A model generated the notes under the pieces. That model was not told the origin of the DNA. It did no database searches and saw nothing but the letters and a program-made list of their open reading frames with translations. Position numbers and translations under genes: made by a program. Source: Aquanectria penicillioides (taxonomy: Eukaryota; Ascomycota; Sordariomycetes; Hypocreales; Nectriaceae). From it: a DNA stretch of 64,000 nt. Of this stretch, positions 50,601 through 62,989 are shown piece by piece. Location of the stretch: positions 4,712,746-4,776,745 of the forward strand of contig PYIU01000001.1 in NCBI GenBank assembly GCA_003415625.1, given 5' to 3'. The first letter of the stretch is position 1. Each line of letters starts with the position of its first letter.

Positions 50601-51018
50601 CATGATGGTCCGGGGCAGAGTCAGGAGCGAGAGGGGGAGGCGGCGCGGCGGCTGGGGCAGCAGCAACAGTTAATAGATCTGGATTGCCAACGTCCGGAGC
50701 CTGATACGGCAACACATGGCCTTGGCTCGGGCTCGGATCGGGCGGGATGGACGCCCAGGCGTGGGAGACTGAGACAGAGGCAGTGGATCGAACAGTGGAC
50801 GAGGAAGCAGAAGTGGACGTGGATGGGGATGCTAGAGGCTGAAGAGGGACAGCGTGCTGCAGCTGCATATGGGAGTCATCCACATCGGCATCGGCATCCA
50901 CATCGACAACCCTGGCCTGGAGCGAGGACGATGACGGCTTCCTGCGGGTGGTGCTGTGGGTGGCCCTCCCGCTGGTGCTGGTATTCGTGCTGTTGGTGCT
51001 GGTGGTGTGTCGTCCCAT
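47616..51018 (-). CDS. Oligopeptide transporter, OPT family (Isp4-like), frame broken at four sites
   Basis: Proton-coupled uptake of small peptides or related compounds across the plasma membrane. The C-terminal exon is 48519-47616; a 59-nt intron (48578-48520: GTAAGT, CTAAC, CTAG) splits VVEYYPVHLPW. The membrane domain starts near the frame at 49960 (INTPRMWCLSVIFSIL) and has many hydrophobic segments plus family motifs such as PLTFDWAQITYVGSPL, the Trp-rich WYLITF and CQLICGVVFPGRPIANM-like loops. The protein ends GPDTW. Frame breaks near 49393-49396, 49222-49230 and 48938-48940 each need one G/C. A fourth at 50429-50445 separates MASKKTPF (ATG at 50413) from an open, Ser/Pro/Ala-rich frame reaching ATG 51018. 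I include it as a ~200-residue disordered N-terminal extension (total about 1110 residues), but a start at 50413 is a fair alternative. Confidence 0.85.
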
Positions 51019-54000
51019 GGCCGTGGCGGGGCTGGCAAGGCCGGGCAGGGGCAGGAGAACAAACTTGACCCGTCAGGCTCAGGCGTAGGCGCAGGGCAGG
51101 CAAACGTCGGACGCGGCGCCTAAGATCGGGAGGTACAAAAGAAAGCAACTATTGCAGAACAGTGACGGGAGAGAAGCCTAGGCTGGGCCCGTTTGGCAAC
51201 GCGAGGGCGTGATACGTTGCCGATGGGACGGGCAGATGGGGGTGGGCGTGCGCCGGGGCCAAAGGGCTTTGCGCTCCACCAAGCCGCCGGGATTGTCGCT
51301 GGGGCGCGGGGGACGAGGTGCGATGCGATGCGGTAGGCCAGGACACGGCTGGATTGGAGGCAACTCAGGGTACGGAGCAAGCTACGCTGGCTGCTGTGTT
51401 GTGGGTGCGACAAGGCTTTCGTCAACGCCATCCATCAATCTTGCCGCCGCGAGCGCACTGTGGACAACAACGGCGACGCTTCGGCCTAGGTAGCCCTGTT
51501 TGGCGCGGCGTGGGGAGTCGGAGGGACGCCTGTGTGTGGGTATCGCGTAGTGCATTGGGCGTTGGCGAAGATCAATCGGAGCACGGAGGGGCCATGGGCG
51601 TAGTCGGTGACGGCCGGTGAACGGGGCGGCGGGATGACGACAAAAAGGTCGGAGGGATGCACTCAATGTCCAGCAGACCATCATCCCGCTGCGCCCTGTT
51701 GGGGAATACGCCTAATCACAGGGTCGCAATCCTCACGGAACCATGCACCAGCAGAGATGCGGTCGCTGCAATGCTGTCCGTGTGTCCAGGCAGGCAGGCA
51801 CGGCAGTCTGCTACGGACGTCTCTGTCGTTGCCCACACGGTACTCTGGGCACACACAGTACAGAGGGTCGTGACCTCTCCGGAGACATGAGGGAGAGCCC
51901 GAGGGTGAGGGTGGTGGTGTGGGCGAGGTCAAGGTAATCAACAATGCGTGCCATGTGACTGGTCCAGAGTGGATGGACGGAAGCCAGCCACGGGGAAGGA
52001 GATTGGAGTTTGAGAGGGCACGGGAACAAGGGGCAGGGGAGAAAAGGGAATCGGACCAGGGTGGAGGGCTCTACAAAAGCAAACAAGTGGGTGGGAATCA
52101 AATCATGCAGTGCTGGCGTTGGATGTTGGATGATGGGATGTGATGTGATGTGGATGTTGGGCGTGGGAGTGAGCGTGCGATGGAGGTGTCCGATCTGCAA
52201 AAACCCGAGGTAATCGAGTCTTCTATTTGACAACTTTTCATTTTAGTGATGATTGGGAATGGGGGTTAGTTAGAGGAAAATGGTCCATCGTGAACCCGCA
52301 CCCCCTTGCAAGTCCAGTGACTCCAGTCTGACAAAGGGCAAGCCAGGGAACCTTGACCCGGATGCCAAGCTTGCGGGAGGCTTGTGGACACCAACAAGCG
52401 CCCTTCCAAGTCCTCTCTTTGCGGTGGGGATCCAGTTTGTCTGCATATTCTAATTCAACCCAGATGCTCCAGTGCCTTAGTAATTACCTGCATGCCATTG
52501 ATGCACCATGCTTGCTCCTCCAATGTTGTGACAGGCAAGCTGAAATTTCCTACATGATCGCCGCCAGCCTCTGCGGACCCCCTGGTTGAAGGCCTCGAAA
52601 TGAACAATTGCAGAGCTGAGTGGATGTAACTGCTGGTACTTTTGGGGGGCCTGGGTGCCAAGAACGGAGACACGGCCGCATGCATCGACCGTCCCCCCCC
52701 TAAAGGTCCAAGGTGCAAGTTATGAGTGGTGAGATGGTGTTTGTCTTCTCCCGAAGACTAGGGCAGATGAGTGTGCCCTCTCTTCAACCACTGGCCTCGG
52801 GGCAACAACGAAACAAGTATATGCGGAGAAAGAGAGGAAAGAGGTGCCTTTGGCAAACATGCGACTCCCCAGCAACACTGCATATACATGGCATTGGCGC
52901 TCGCTGTTGAAGCAAGTTGGACATAGGACATACGGCAAGCCTCTCTGCGCCTCTTCACGCCTCACCCATCTCAAGCCAAACCGGGCGGCTCAAACACGAC
53001 AGTATCCCTACAGTACATACCTAGGCACTCAGTACTCGCCTAGAAGCCATCGGGGTACGTATTGAGCGGGTCACCCCAAGAAACCAAGACAAGGGACCTG
53101 GCCAACATGGGCCATTGACCATCGGCCGGGGTTCAGGGGCAGGCATGCTGCAGTGACGCTGCGACCTGCGACGCTCTGACGCAGTAGGATCTTGGATCTG
53201 ATTAGATAACTACCGCCGGCCTTTCCATCACGACGCCCTGAGTAGCCGCCTCATCCCTCTCTGGTCAAACAGACGCTCGGCTACAACCCCCGTCCCCGGT
53301 CACTGCAGTCCCCCTTTTCTCCCACGCTTCTATGGCACCTCATCGGCCCTCTCGCGCCCCGGTGCCTCTGCAGTCTGCACGGGAGTCTGCACTCGCCCGC
53401 GACTAGTCCTGCGGCCAGCTCATGGCCGTCGGTCCTGCGCTGCGTTCCTGGCTGTTCGTGCTACACAACATTACGTTGATGATTTTCGGGCTCTTTGTCG
53501 CTCGCCTATCCTTACTGGTCTCGTCAACGAGGCTGCCAGATGGCCATCCAGCGATGATTTGCAAGTCACAATGTACAATTGCCGAACCCCTGCTCCCGTT
53601 GAACACTTTTTGGAGCTGATCCCCTGCTCAGCGAGCCAGGAACACGAAGGGAGCAAACGCCTCATCTCCCAATATGGCCTGCTGCAGCCTCCGCCCGTCC
53701 CTGTGTCTGACGCCGTCGCCATATCAAAGGTGGCTGTCCAATTCCATGTAGCAACCGCCACTGCCCAGAACGACCCCTGTCCCCAGCCTAGGAGCAGCCG
53801 GGCCAAGGGCAGCGACGGGCTCATCATCCCCAGAAACAATTGCCTTGCCGGCATTTCAACGTGCATCCAAGACCTTGCCGCTTTCTTTTTGCTTTGCATC
53901 TTCTCATCCACTTTTGAAGAGCAACCGGAGAAAAGAGACATTAACTCATGGATAGGCCACTTCTCATGAACGTTGGATTCCAATTCTGACATTTCTAACA

Positions 54001-55176
54001 AATATAATCGAGAGCATGAAAGTGGCCCCAGCTGGTTTCATTGACTTGGATATAGCAAGGGAAAGATAGCTCTGTAAATTCCATGGCGCCTCATTCTCGA
54101 CATCCCTGTTCTCAACTGCCAACCATCGGCAAGATAATTCGTATTATCACAGGCGCAAATGGAATTAATTCTATGGCTCCGTCAAACCAACCTCAATCCA
54201 GGGAGCAAATATCACAACAGGGCCTCACCTGTTTCTCTGTGTACGTAAGCTCTTCGGGTAAGCTCTGCATTCTCACCAAACCTGGTCTTCAGCTCACTTT
54301 GCGCGGGGGAACTATGGGCGAGCCCCTAAGCTACCAATGCGAGTGACCTAGCCCGTCATAGGAATACCGATGCTTCAAATAACCACTTTAGCACTTTACC
54401 TCCATTTACAGCGCCATATTTCATTCTACATATTACCTGATCCCCACGAGAAGTGCTGCGCACTCTGCCTGCGCTGTTCGCGAATATTTCGGGATGACGT
54501 GCACAGCATGTTTACCCGCCTAGCTGGTACCTTCTGACAGCAAAGCTGGCTGCATCGCAGGCTCCACTGTCCAACAACCATACATGAAAACCCGAGGATC
54601 CTTGCATATAACCTGCTGCATTTGGACTGCACCTCCCTGGCCCGGATTGGGGCACATGGTTTTTGGTAAGATGCAGTTGTGCGTGTGGTGACAGGCAAAC
54701 TCGGGTGCGTCTAGCCTCGACCATTCACTTCCCTCACCCCCTCACTCTGCGTCCCTAGGTCGAGCTGGGGATTCCGGGTGGGTTGTAAGATTTTTTTTTC
54801 TTGCGTTGACGCAACATCCGCTGGTGTCAACAGCCTCGTTTCGGACCCTAACGACACTCGCGCCAAATTTGGCTTCACCGCTGTGTCGGGCTTGCAACGT
54901 CTTGGTTTTATCAAGTTCACCTGATGACACCAATGAGTTGGCTAGGGCCAACCCAAAAGATCCGGCGCCAAGGCCGCCTCTAAAACTGTCAAGCTGGCCG
55001 GGACAACCTTGGGAACCTTGTGATCTATAGGATGGATGTGTCATAGTGCTCCATCTCACATGCACGCCAATGTTTTGTTAGCGTCCCCTCCGTGACTTAA
55101 AAACTCTCACCACACAAAAGCGACAGGACCAGCCAGCCCCTCCCCTCCGGGGTCTCAGCTTAGCCTCACCCTCGCC
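51019..55176. promoter_or_regulatory. Long divergent region between the OPT transporter and the cyclo-ligase gene
   Basis: About 4.2 kb. Open frames exist on both strands (the longest is about 176 codons on the minus strand at 53471-54001) but none has a domain or conserved-looking sequence. I see only GC-rich promoter-type sequence next to the OPT gene and ordinary sequence elsewhere. Confidence 0.5.
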
Positions 55177-55985
55177 ATGGCGTCACCGATGACAGCTGCT
55201 AAGCAGCAGCTGCGAGTTCTGATGAAGCAGAAACTTTCTGGCATCGCACATGATTCCGTTGCTGCTCAGAGTACGGTTGCTTGGCCTTGGCTACCCCACC
55301 TTGCTACTGGCGCCGTCAACTAACACCCCTCACCGTAGGCCATCAAGTCTTTGAAGCTCTCAAGGATTTTAAACCATACAAGGATGCCAATCGCATCAGT
55401 GTTTATCTGTCAATGCCATCTGCCGAGGTCCAGACCGATGCTATCGTTCGGCATGCACTGGCAGCAGGCAAGCAAGTCTTCGTGCCATACTTGTACAAGT
55501 CTTCTCTCAATATGCCCAACATTCCTGCTCGGGTGATGGATATGGTACATCTCAGCAGTTTGCAGGATTATGAGGGTCTCAAGCCAGACCGTTGGGGTAT
55601 CCCTAGTATTGATCCCGAGACGGTTCACCAGCGTCAGCGCATCCTCGAGGGCGTGGAAGACAGCAGCCTAGAGCTGCCTACCTTGGATTTCATTGTTGTC
55701 CCCGGCGTCGCGTTTGACTTCGACGAAGCCGGTGGTATTAGGCGCCTAGGGCACGGAAAGGGTTTCTACGACTACTTCCTGAACAGATACTTCTCTAGGA
55801 TGGAGATTGAGGGGCATAGCCAGGAGAAACCCCTCCTGCTCTATGGGCTAGCTTTGAATGAGCAGCTTATTCCTGCCTCATCGGGCCAGTCAATCCCAAC
55901 TACAACACATGACCGCGCTCTCCACGGCCTCGTCATCGGCAATGGCGAGATTAGGAATTCATCGGATAGTCCAGTGAATCGATGA
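55177..55985 (+). CDS. FAU1: 5-formyltetrahydrofolate cyclo-ligase
   Basis: Converts 5-formyl-THF plus ATP to 5,10-methenyl-THF, recovering a storage or inhibitory folate for one-carbon metabolism; usually cytosolic or mitochondrial. Exons 55177-55270 and 55339-55985 with a 68-nt intron (GTACGG...CCGTAG), 246 residues, normal length. The N-terminal helix has AAKQQLRVLMKQKL (the R-x-x-x-R/K region that binds phosphate). The middle has RISVYLSMPSAEV and KQVFVPYLYK. The C-terminal part has DFIVVPGVAFD, the ATP-binding LGHGKGFYDYF motif and the late LALNEQ segment. An in-frame second Met is at codon 5; I keep the first. Frame intact. Confidence 0.95.
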
Positions 55986-57044
55986 TATGCCCCCCAAAAG
56001 AATAGGGATTCCAGTAGTTGTTTCAAGCCCAGCCTTGTAAAATGTGGGAATCGTACGCTCAATTCGCTGCTTCTTGCTTGGCTCTGGTTCAGCTCAATAG
56101 AGAAATTTTCAAATTAGTGCTTCTTGTCGGCGTGAAGATTTAGGTACAATGACCTATCGTGTCCATCTCTCAGACTATATTTCTTTTTATGTAGTTGTGA
56201 TATTCAGATACCTCAGCGACTGCAGACTAACCTGTCTGCCGGCCAGTTTCAGTTGCGCTGATCTTTCGTCTGTGCTTCAAATTCAACAAAATCTTTTGGC
56301 TTGTTATCAACCAGCCAGATTCAAACATTCCTGTACTTGGGTATTTGTTGACAGGTAGTTTGCATGGTCAATATGTTGGTCGACCACCGTGCGACGGTTG
56401 GCTGACTTCGAGACTTAGAGGCTCACGGGGGAGCCCAGGAGGAGGCAGGTAACAAACACCCGGTAGTGTGACATGGTTGCCTTGCTAACGAAGGGCCCGA
56501 GTAGTCAATTACATGTATTGATGTCGAGAATTTCGTTTCGGCAAGACATTTATGATTGCCTACTTGCTTCTTTGCCTGTCGTCCATTTAGGCTGCTTCCT
56601 TCGAGTCTGAAGGCGTTGAGGCGGATCGGAAAAACCACGGAACATCGTCTCCAGGCAGATTGCCCCGCCAAGGCTCTCTCCACCGTGACCCATGCATCAC
56701 TGGCCCAAAACTGGTCGGTCGGAGGTGGGCTTTGTGTATTTTGCTTCGAGTGATATCCCACTTCCATCAATCACCACGTACCTCCCCCCTCGCTCCTGGG
56801 TTCTCGACCTCCCCTTCGGCACTCACGCTACTCCGCTGCTTGAGCCTGCCGTTGGTTTGTCTTCATTTCCGACCGACGAAGCCACACTCCCTTTGGACGA
56901 ATTTCCAACGGCCCGACGTTCGGCCACGTCGTATGCGCTGCGCTCCCACCCCCCGATCGCGCTGAAGCTCGCCGACCCCCCTATTCCCCACAACAGACTT
57001 CCAGGTTCCGGTCGCTCATCTGTCGACCTGCCGAATAATTCATA
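55986..57044. promoter_or_regulatory. Region upstream of the importin gene
   Basis: 1.06 kb between the cyclo-ligase stop and the importin start, genes in tandem. The last ~300 bp are C-rich on the plus strand and may be the importin leader. No gene seen. Confidence 0.5.
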
Positions 57045-60000
57045 ATGGCTACAAACGGAGCCCAGGAGGCCTTCACGCCCCAGGATGTCCTGGCCGCCGT
57101 GATGACGATGAGGAGCGGGGAGCAAGAGGCCAAGAAGCAGGCCCATGAGTATTTGGAGAGATTTCAGAAATCGGTCAGTCGCGCGTGTCCACCAGTCCCT
57201 CGCAACGCCTCGATTTGAGATATTGACGTTTCCGGCATTCAGAAGGATTCATGGGCTACCATAGTAGGCATCTTACAGTCGAGCACCGAACCCGAGGCAA
57301 CCCTGTTTGCAGCCATCACTCTGCGTGGAAAGGTAGGAGTTTGCGATGATCACGACCGACCTTGTTTGATCTAACACCCTTCAGATTACATATGACTTGT
57401 CTACTCAGGTCCCCGCCAGTGAGCTTCCCGCTCTTCGAAGCCAGATTCTCCTCCTCCTTAAACATTTCGCTTCCGGACCCAAGCCCATTCGAGTTCAGCT
57501 CTGCGTGTGCCTGGCCATTCTAGCGATTCAGATGAAGGATTGGAACGATGTCCTCCAGACCGTTGTCCAGTCCCTTGGCGACAGCCCTGAAAGCCACGCC
57601 TGCATTTTGGATTTCCTACGTGTTCTCCCGAGGAGGTCACCGAGGGTCGAAAGATCACCCTGTCTGTATGTGGATCGCACAACCAAAGACCGAGCGCCTA
57701 TTCCTTTCGAAATCGCCTCCGCCGGTCGACTTCAGCACGAGTTCAAGTCTAATAGTTTGGAATTAGGAAGAAGATCTTGCGGCACGGACACAAGCCTTAT
57801 TGGGAGATAATGCAGACCAGGTTATCCAGCTTCTGATCAACTATTCTCAGTCATCTCGTAAGTAAAGTACTTGCGCATGCTAAATGTCTAATCGTCTGAC
57901 AATGATTATTTAGCTGCTGCCGCCCGAAACCCCCAACTGATGGAGTGTATCACCTCGTGGTTGCGAGAGGTGCCGGTTGTCAACGTCGTCAAGTCGCCTT
58001 TGCTAGAAATTATCTTCAACGGCATCACGGGTGACGGATGCAGCCAGGAGGCTTCCGAATGTCTCTGCACGATGCTGAGAGAGACCTCCGATGTGGACGA
58101 AAGCCAGGATATTATCGAAATTCTGTTTCCCAGGATCATTTCGCTCAAGCCCCAAATCGAGAAGGCCGCAGAAGAGGAGGACTCAGAGGCGCTCAAGGCT
58201 CTGACCAAGGTCTTTGCTACAGCGGCGGAAAGTTGGGTGGTGGGCATTGCCCGCCAGGCAACTCACTTCAGGCCCCTAGTAGATGCTGTTCTTGAGTGTG
58301 CTTTAAGAGACAAGGAGCGGGAGGTGATTGAGCATACGTTCAATTTCTGGTACGAGCTCAAACTCTACCTCGTCTTGGAGAGATATATCCAAAGCCGCTT
58401 GGAATTGGTCGATGTGTACTCGAAGCTTGTCGATATCCTTCTCAAGCACCTAGAGTATCCTCGGTCGGAGTCGAGCAACGAAACAGATCTTTTCGAGGGA
58501 GACCGCGAGCTAGAGGAGAAGTTCAGAGAGTTCAGGCACCAGATGGGCGATACTCTCAAGGATTCTTGCGAGGTAATGGGCGTTACGGATTGCTTAACCA
58601 AGGTGCTCCACTCGATCCAACTTTGGACCTCAAAATACGCCAGCCAAGTGACTGATAGTTCGGTCCCTCACTGGCAGGAGTTGGAAGCGCCTCTCTTTGC
58701 TATGCGGGCATTAGGTCGAATGGTTGACAAGGAAGAGAACATCGTTCTTCCTCAGTTGATGCCCCTGCTTGTACAAATCCCAAGCCACGAAAAGCTCCGC
58801 TTCGCTACTATCATGGTCCTCGGACGATACACCGAATGGACAGCAGTGCACCCAGAGTACTTGGAACCTCAGTTCAACTACATTGTTAACTCATTCCAGT
58901 CTGATTCGAAGGAAATCATTCGAGCGGCCGCCCTCTCCATCAAATTCTTCTGCACAGACTGCAAACACCTTCTCAGCGGGCAAGTGTTGCAGCTTCAATC
59001 TTTCTATGATCAGGTCCTAGACAAGTTGCCCGATCTCAGCAAGGAGGAGATAACCGAAGGAGTTGCCAACGTCGTTGCCGTTCAACCTCACGAAGAAATC
59101 TACCGACTTTTGAAGACGTACTGCGATCCCTTGGTTCAACGCCTAATGACCAAGGCAAACAATGCCACCGACGAGGAGGGCAAGCTTGCTCTTGCAGGTG
59201 AGTTGAGAACCCATCTCTGCCAAAATGATTCAATTGCTGATTATGTAAACAGACCACCTCCAGTTGATTACCATCTTCGTGCAGAACGTGGTACCGCCCA
59301 ACAACCCTGGACAGGAAAACCCTGCTGTGAAATACTGGCAAGAGGTCTTTCCGATCTTGTCTACTGTCTTGGAAAACTTCCTCAACTTCACCCCGATCTG
59401 CGAGCGAGTATGCAGGTGCTGGCGAAATATGGTCATCTCTTACCGCACTGCCATGACTCCATTACTACCGGATATGGCAAACAAGCTTGCCGGCGGCTTC
59501 AACACTTCGCGGGAGGGCTGCTTCCTCTGGGTGACTTCTGCCATTCTGCGCGAGTTTTCCGAGGCTCGCGAGCATGTGGACCAAGCTACGACTGAGAATA
59601 TCTACAACTTCTTCGAGGCTCAAACCACAACTTTCCTGAGAGTCATGACTGAGCTTCAGCCCAAGGAGCTCCCTGACGTGATTGATGATTTCTTCCGTCT
59701 GCTCATTGACGCACTATTGTACTACCCTCAGAGACTCATCCCTTCACACTTGCTGCAGCCCATTTTCGAAGCGGCCATCTATGCACTTACACTTGAACAA
59801 AGGGACCCTCTTTCTTCGACGCTGCACTTCCTCCGCGATCTTCTTTCATATGGAGGAGAGAACCCTGCTTCTAGTGACGGCCTTCCTGAGGCAGCAGCAG
59901 CTGAGATTCGCAGCACTATCCGAACCTTGCTGTCGAACCTTGGTGAGAATTTGGTGAAGCAGGTTATGGCGGGCATGATGATCACCTTTCCCCGTGACTG

Positions 60001-60292
60001 CTTTGCTGATGGCAGCGGCGTTTTGCTTGCCCTCTTTGAGCTCCTCCCAGCTGAGACCACTGACCGTGTTTCGCGAACCATTCAGCTGTTGCCCGAAGGC
60101 ACGGTGTCTCCTGTGGAAGCTGAGCGACTCATGACCAAAATCAAGGAGAGGTTACAGTCTGGCGACCCCAGTGCTATGAGAAACGTGCGTGCCCTTCTGC
60201 AAGACTTCACCAACACATATAGACGCCGCAACGTGGCTCCTCGAGATGGCCTTGGCCAGCTTGAGGCTACCCGCTTCCAGTTTTCTGGGTGA
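57045..60292 (+). CDS. MTR10: Nuclear import receptor MTR10 / transportin-3 type importin-beta (one frame break)
   Basis: Carries SR-like mRNA-binding proteins (in yeast Npl3 and Hrb1) into the nucleus in a Ran-GTP-dependent way. Exons 57045-57173, 57243-57332, 57385-57665, 57767-57857, 57914-59197 and 59253-60292; all introns have good donors and CTAAC-like branch points. About 971 residues, matching yeast Mtr10. The importin N-terminal repeat holds EQEAKKQAHEYLERFQKS and a WATIVGIL segment. The Xpo1-like region carries LLLLKHFASGPKPIRVQLC and LAILAIQMKDW. The rest is a series of HEAT helices. One base is missing in the CCC at 57627-57629; adding it gives VLPEEVTEGRKITLS running straight into the next GTATGT donor, which supports the correction. 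The C-terminus RRRNVAPRDGLGQLEATRF is intact. Confidence 0.93.
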
Positions 60293-61007
60293 TTTGTGTA
60301 TAGCGGCAGGTAAACGGATGGATTCCAGGAGTCGACGGTGATGATTGGGTAGAAGAATTAGCATGCCGAGCATCGTGCTGGGGTCAATGTCACCAACATG
60401 GGTCAGGTGTGTGGCCTGTTTATGGCTACGGCCTAAGCAGGAGAAAGTGGGAGTCTGGGCGCCATAAAGGACGGACCCGAAACAAGACGTGAGAATGCGA
60501 GATGGATTCGACAAAGAGGAAGGGATGAGAGTGTTCCGCCACGGCGACATTGATCCTTCCTTCAACATGAAGAAGGATGGGAATTAGGGGCGGCCGGCTC
60601 GTGTTGACCTACCGGAATGTCGAGTTGAAAGAATCTGGTAGTAAGAAAATTCGTGTAGATGAGGCAGACAGAGCAAAGAACTCTAGAAGACAAGAAAATA
60701 CAAATAGGTCAAAGTTGTTCTACGGTTCGCCTAGCCAAAGTGAAGATAACCTAATTATAAGTCGACGAATAGCATGTAGAGGGGATTTTGTGATATAGTC
60801 AGGAGATGATGATCTTGCTCATCTACCTCGTTCGTTTGGAGTTGGTTCTGTATCCTAGTCATGAAGTTGAAATGGTAGTCACACGTGGGAGGGTGGGAGG
60901 GAGGGCGCGGGGTCAAGTTGCAGTCTCGCCCTGGGTCATCAAGTTGACTATACGCCGAACTTCCAGCTGCGTATCTCATTTCTCGCTACTGCTGGCACGG
61001 AGATGCA
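60293..61007. other. Gene-free boundary between housekeeping genes and the decayed segment
   Basis: 715 bp after the importin stop. No supported gene. It leads into AT-richer sequence with relic genes. Confidence 0.5.
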
Positions 61008-62150
61008 ATGGAGCCGGAGGTATATTTGCCCATGCCAGGAATTAAGTTATGTGAAGAGTGCCGCCGCCGTCAAATCAGGGTATATTCCTCATAAGCACCG
61101 TCCGGTTCGCCTGTCTAATCTGATGCCCAGTGTGACACGACCCGGCCCATCTGTCGCCATTGCCAGAAAGATGACAAAACATGCGTTTACCTACCCCGAA
61201 TCATTAGTCGGACGCAGGGGTAAAAGATTGCCTTTAATGGAAATTCCAGTTTTAAAATTTCACTAACCTGTTCTTAGAGAGCTTACTACACTCAAAGCTG
61301 AACTCGCTCAGACCAAGACACAGCTTCAGTCCGCGGGGCAATTCTTGCATCGGGAGTCTGTTGCTGATTTAAGCACAACTCGAGCAGGCTCTTCATCTCC
61401 TCCTCCAAGCTCTGCTTCTCAAGAAGATGTGCCAAATAGAGCTCCTGCCATAAACGATAGTGAGAGCGGGATTGTTGATCCAGCATCCAGTCCAAGGTTT
61501 CCAGCGACAAACACGGACTCCGCAATTGCGGCAAATCCTACTTTACCAATCCCCTGGCGTAAATCACCTGCTAATCACATGTATCCAGTCTTGCAGTCTG
61601 AAAATGGCTCTGACTCTAAAACCGGCCCACCTTCAATGCCTATAGATAGACCTGGAATGGGATGAGCACGAGGTTGGCCCAACGCGTCGAGCCCCAGATG
61701 ATGGGATGGCCAGCTTGGCATCTAGGACCAATGGAGTCTATCTCGGTTTGTAGAAACCAGAGTGTATTCAATTTATATGCAGTTGGCTGACTCGAAAACT
61801 ACAGGTGTTGCCTCAGGAGCAGCTCTGCTCCGACTTACAGACAGCCCAGGTGAGTCAACGGGGATTCCACCGGCCTTGCCTATACCTCCCGCCCCAGCCA
61901 ACATTACTCTGCCCACTCTCGAAAAATACGTAGATGGGTATTTTTCACTCTTTCACATATCATATCTTATCGTACATGGGGCAACCTTTCGTGCTCAATT
62001 CGCTTGTATAATTCCGCAACCACATGGCGATGCCTAGCTTGTTCTCCTGTCCCTAATCAACACAATTGGTAGGCAACTCGAAAGCTAGGACGAGTATGAA
62101 CCAGGGAGTAAGCACACTACAAACACTTTGACTAAGCATAATTAAAGCTA
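61008..62150 (+). pseudogene. Zn2Cys6 fungal transcription factor, truncated and decayed
   Basis: From ATG 61008 the reading is MEPEVYLPMPGIKL followed by a complete zinc cluster C-x2-C-x6-C-x6-C-x2-C-x6-C, split by an intact 51-nt intron (61080-61130). A second intron (donor near 61220, acceptor TTCTTAG near 61278) joins to a dimerisation-type coiled coil (ELTTLKAELAQTKTQLQ) and a Ser/Pro linker. The frame then breaks near 61650 at a TAGATAGA sequence that looks like a 4-bp tandem duplication; removing one copy restores EWDEHE. It breaks again near 61750. Downstream, DGYFSLFHISY and ATFRAQF are recognisable as the start of the fungal-specific regulatory domain. After 62030 TAG replaces expected Trp codons (G-to-A change) and homology fades by about 62150. 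A functional product is unlikely, though a truncated DNA-binding protein could still be made. Confidence 0.75.
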
Positions 62151-62589
62151 AAGATTCGAATGCATTTCGGCCCAAATTGATGACGACGTAGCATGACCGG
62201 ACACATAACCGGCCTTGCTTGATGGCCTGCCACGGGCCATTGGTTTTGTATCAAGACCTCCTGTACCAGTCTGCAGAAGTCATGGCGGCATCACAGTCGC
62301 ATTGGGTTTCACCACACTCGCGCCAGAGCAAGCCGCTGGCATCATGTGCGCATCACAAAGCCACCCTCTACAATCTTCAACAATGTGATGCATCTTCCGT
62401 CGAGGTACGCAAAGCACAACTTCTCAAGTCTCTCATCACCCAAAGCAAATACGGCAATGGCATGGCTTTCCCATTGGCCTACCTATCTAGACAGAGAACC
62501 TCATTCCTCGGTTGGCGCAAACTACGCTACCGGTACACCATGTAGACTCATCTCCACTCAGCATACCAACAATGGCATTTTCCAAATTT

Positions 62590-62690
62590 GAAGCTGAACA
62601 GACCTCATTTTAACCACTCCAATTGTCCTTGGTCACGAATCTTCTGGTACCATTGTTGAAGTTGGAAGTACAGCATGACAACGGGGAACG
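62590..62690 (+). pseudogene. Fragment of a zinc-type medium-chain dehydrogenase (sorbitol/xylitol dehydrogenase-like)
   Basis: Around 62606-62690 the plus strand reads ILTTPIVLGHESSGTIVEVG, the GroES-like segment with the zinc-ligand GHE motif of polyol and alcohol dehydrogenases, then a stop. Upstream sequence to about 62200 has no clean match and no start exon. Only this fragment can be defended. Confidence 0.6.
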
Positions 62691-62989
62691 AAACTCCGGT
62701 ATCCTATGACGCACAAGCAAATTCAACTCAGCAAGAAGTCTAGTAATAGTTAACTCGTAGGACTAATCCATGTGGGATAGACTTCCAAATTCGGCAGCAT
62801 ACAAGTTATCTGTTGCTTTAGCTGTTTTCAATTATCGCAGCTTATCATTGTAGCTTCTGACCAGTCAGTCTGCCGCCTTGGAAAATGCGCAACAACAGAA
62901 TCCCGAAATGATTTCCAAATTAGTCTCTTAGTATCATGGTGGAGAAGTTATGTTTTACCATACCATCGATATGTATAGTCTCTAGCTAG

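Noticed and set aside
50403..51068. Plus-strand open frame opposite the OPT transporter N-terminus
   Set aside because: Gln/Arg/Trp-rich composition typical of the complement of Ser/Pro/Ala coding sequence; no domain.
53471..54001. 176-codon minus-strand frame
   Set aside because: No recognisable domain, Met/Ser/Cys-rich random-looking composition, no neighbouring exons; below the level I would annotate.
6130..57629. Programmed ribosomal frameshifting as the reason for the frame breaks
   Set aside because: Too many sites in unrelated genes, often several per gene, with no shared slippery heptamer or downstream structure; one missing base in a G/C run explains them more simply.
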